Positions 62,693 through 64,000 of a DNA stretch of 64,000 bases are shown here, piece after piece. How positions within the stretch are numbered: position 1 is the stretch's first letter; every line of letters starts with the position of its first letter. Source of the DNA: Pseudisothecium myosuroides (lineage: Eukaryota; Streptophyta; Bryopsida; Hypnales; Lembophyllaceae); assembly GCA_951799445.1 (NCBI GenBank), contig OX637287.1:32134224-32198223 (forward strand). The letters are read 5' to 3'. A program made the position numbers and the translations under genes. The notes beneath the pieces are model-generated. The model did no database searches, was not told the DNA's origin, and worked only from the letters and a program-made list of their open reading frames with translations.

Positions 62693-64000
62693 ATGGACCC
62701 AGCAAGTGTTATCGAAGCAGAGGATTACTATTCAGATGACAATGTTCAAATTCAGCCAGGGAGGAATTGGACATTCTCAAATGCGAAGGTGTTCTACGAA
62801 GTCTTTGGAGCACAAAGTTAGTAACACTTTTCAATGAGGGTGGTCTTGCAGTAGCCGAAGGGATTTGTCACAGTGTAAGCTCCAAGCTTGTAGTTGGTGC
62901 TACAGGTGCACTTGGCGATTCTTATGTTGCCGTCCAGATCTCAAAGACCTTGGATGTCGATCATGTTCCAGATGAATGGAGGTTTTCCGTCCGTGCGTGG
63001 CCGATTGAGAACGTGTTCTATAATGGTACAAGTCTTTGGAATCACGAGCTTCGTTACAATTTCAATTGTCATCAGGCAGCTCTTTTGGCTCCTCCGTCAA
63101 CACGGAGCACACGGTATATGAGTACAGTGAGGAACCCGCCAAGAGAGACATGTGTGAAGGCCAAAGCTCTTCTCACTCAAGACTCCATAAATAGTGTTTC
63201 AAGCAACACTTGTTGTGTCAACAATTGCGTTCAACCTTTTTCTAGAGACAAGATTAGAGCTTTTCGAGAGCGTATGTATCATGACACATCGTATAAATTT
63301 CGATATCACATGAAGCTTGATGTTCATAGACAAGTTCATCGTGATACGCAAGGAAAGAGGATGGTCACTGTGGAGGGTATAGATGTTTGTATGTCTGCTT
63401 GGAGGCATATTGCTGGAGTATCGGAAGCAACTTTTCATCGTTTCCAAGGATATGCGGACCATGGTTTCAATGCCCAGCCCCACGGAAATACTGGTCTGCG
63501 GAAGCCTCGAAAGCACACTAAGCAAGCCACTGCCACTTTGAGGTGCATTCTAGAGAAGAACGCTGATCACATGCCTCACCATACTCGGACGCTGAAGTCG
63601 GGCGAGAAGGCAGTCTCCATGATTCTTCCGGCTACTTGGAAATGGAAGGAAGCCATTCTTGAAATTAACTCTGTAAACACGGTGTTTGGATTGAAGGAAG
63701 TATCTACATCCAATTTGAGCAAGATCAGGAAGGTGAACTTCTCAGAGTTTAACGCCAAGAAACCTGGAGACAATTTTGCACGTTGTTCCACATGTGATAG
63801 ATACCATTCACTTAGGAGAAGTGCACCTGCTGGGTCTCAATCAGCTTTAACATGGGCCAAGAAGTTAGATTTGCATTTGATTGTTGCTAGGGCGCACAGG
63901 GAGTTGTATTATGCAAATCGTTACAGGTCAAGTTCCTACCCACATGAGTGCTTGACGATCATGCATGATAAAATGGATCATGCAAAGACCGCTTTCCCCG
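62693..64000 (+). CDS. Partial gene of an unidentified, mobile-type family, runs off the right edge
   Basis: Exon 1 is 62693-62816 (MDPASVIEAEDYYSDDN...). A GT-AG intron at 62817-62905 (AAA|GTTAGT ... CTACAG|GT) restores the frame, and the reading frame then stays open to the last base, giving about 400 residues so far. If that intron is not used, there is a frame change near 62815. Visible features are CCVNNC, FRERMYHDTSYKFRYHMKLD, ARCSTCDRYHSLRR (Cys-rich, possible zinc site), WAKKLDLHLIVARAHRELYY and TIMHDKMDHAKTAFP. The last block resembles the (I/V)xDxMDxxKT segment of repeated, transposon-like protein families in eukaryotes; I cannot name the family. It is not a retroelement polyprotein. 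The upstream palindrome array links it to the ParB gene. Confidence 0.7.

Overview
The window looks like nuclear DNA of a land plant or close streptophyte relative, and I cannot name the species. The evidence is intron-containing genes with GT-AG junctions, a plant bulb-lectin receptor kinase, a plastid-type alkenal/quinone reductase with a transit-peptide-like leader, telo-box motifs (AAACCCTA/TTTAGGG) near likely promoters, and AT-rich intergenic DNA packed with small inverted-repeat transposons. The gene style (many short kinase introns, lineage-specific mobile families) fits a moss or lycophyte better than a seed plant, but that is an inference.

Layout. 1-5 kb: a Tourist-like MITE, then a seven-exon bulb-lectin receptor-like kinase (+). 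5-13 kb: gene-free, with several foldback/MITE elements, one TTAA element nested in another repeat. 13.1-15 kb: an intronless gene (-) for a low-complexity, probably mitochondrial protein with a recent exact 129-bp internal duplication. 15.5-19 kb: more TTAA elements and satellites. 19.8-22.7 kb: a four-exon reductase gene (-) with one apparent GC-AG intron. 23-32 kb: TTAA elements, a TATA-bearing promoter-like region with several minisatellites, and a 71-bp satellite.

32.3-43.6 kb (-) is the most unusual part. It has a multi-exon gene with a ParB-like domain followed by a degenerate N6/N4-type DNA methylase-like end, then an FCP1/NIF-type HAD phosphatase gene that could be part of the same transcription unit. 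The ParB exon is split by a 3,488-bp element flanked by a 5-bp duplication. A second, nearly identical 3,486-bp copy lies at 55.1-58.6 kb inside an unrelated repeat, with its own 5-bp duplication. Each copy carries a 609-residue open reading frame.

Upstream of the ParB gene, inside two of its introns, and upstream of another mobile-type gene that runs off the right edge (62.7-64.0 kb, +), there are arrays or single copies of short palindromes of the form TTCACCT-N-AGGTGAA. The shared palindrome, the bacterial/phage-like domain order, and signs of decay (insertion, frameshift, lost catalytic motifs) suggest an uncharacterised mobile or formerly mobile gene system. How these parts work together is a hypothesis.
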